This document shows, in pieces, positions 63,933 to 64,000 of a DNA stretch of 64,000 bases. Position 1 is the first letter of the stretch. Each line of letters begins with the position of its first letter. The notes under the pieces are model-generated. The model saw only the letters and a program-made list of their open reading frames with translations, did not search any database and was not told where the DNA came from. Position numbers and translations under genes: made by a program. The DNA is from Pseudomonas sp. WS 5079 (lineage in GTDB: Bacteria > Pseudomonadota > Gammaproteobacteria > Pseudomonadales > Pseudomonadaceae): NCBI RefSeq assembly GCF_012985465.1, contig NZ_JAAQWN010000002.1, positions 854,506 to 918,505 of the forward strand, in the 5' to 3' direction.

Positions 63933-64000
63933 TCTTGACGATGACCTACTCTCACATGGGGAAACCCCACACTACCATCGGCGATGCATCGTTTCACTGC
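63933..64000 (-). rRNA. rrf: 5S rRNA (3' part, cut by window edge)
   Basis: The minus strand reads GTGAAACGATGCATCGCCGA and TGGTAGTGTGGGGTTTCCCC, ending in GAGAGTAGGTCATCGTCAAG. This is the 3' half of a Pseudomonas 5S rRNA. About 50 bases and the rest of the rRNA operon lie beyond the window. Confidence 0.95.

Overview
The window is chromosomal core DNA of a Pseudomonas, most likely of the P. fluorescens group. The gene order closely follows that around P. aeruginosa PA4046-PA4068 and PA4232-PA4280, the GC content is high, and REPIN-type palindromes typical of fluorescent pseudomonads occur between 8.6 and 14.5 kb (with one weak fragment near 20.7 kb). I saw no prophage, insertion sequence, integrase, CRISPR array or toxin-antitoxin pair.

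Region 1 (0-7.4 kb, minus strand) is the riboflavin/thiamine block. It reads nrdR-ribD-ribE-ribBX-ribH-nusB-thiL, then a lone periplasmic binding protein, ribA and a small membrane protein. RibBX carries a degenerate GTP cyclohydrolase II domain, so ribA supplies that reaction. pgpA, which sits beside thiL in P. aeruginosa, is absent here.

Region 2 (7.5-18.7 kb) starts with a YbaY-like lipoprotein, a methyltransferase and a CnoX-type thioredoxin. It continues with a zinc-limitation locus (zrgA, ABC ATPase, permease, DUF3299 protein) behind a Zur-like operator, and oprG behind an Anr/FNR-type box. Next come an RmlD-like protein lacking its catalytic residues and the coupled trio ybhP-clsB-ybhN.

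Region 3 (18.7-30.4 kb) holds an alpha/beta hydrolase overlapping a DUF3182 gene, and a GlxA-type regulator divergent from a cysteine hydrolase. It then has tam, ssb, a YajR-like MFS transporter, uvrA (TTG start), a haem-less bacterioferritin/FtnA gene and katA with an OxyR-like site.

Region 4 (30.6-60.9 kb, all minus) is the transcription/translation superoperon. In the direction of transcription it reads secE-nusG, rplKA, rplJL-rpoBC, rpsLG-fusA-tuf, the S10 operon, the spc operon and the alpha operon. Promoters, attenuator-like hairpins and an L10-type leader can be located. The small genes rpmJ and rpmD were found by hand.

Region 5 (60.9-64 kb, minus) has tRNA-Tyr, -Gly, -Thr and -Trp, a SPOR-domain protein, coaX, birA and the 3' end of a 5S rRNA gene. 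The second EF-Tu gene (tufB) that lies between tRNA-Thr and tRNA-Trp in P. aeruginosa is missing, and a terminator and a new-looking promoter occupy the gap.

No wholly new system is evident. The items most worth following are the zinc locus, the two locus-specific gene losses, the hydrolase-DUF3182 pair and the structured gaps inside the ribosomal operons.
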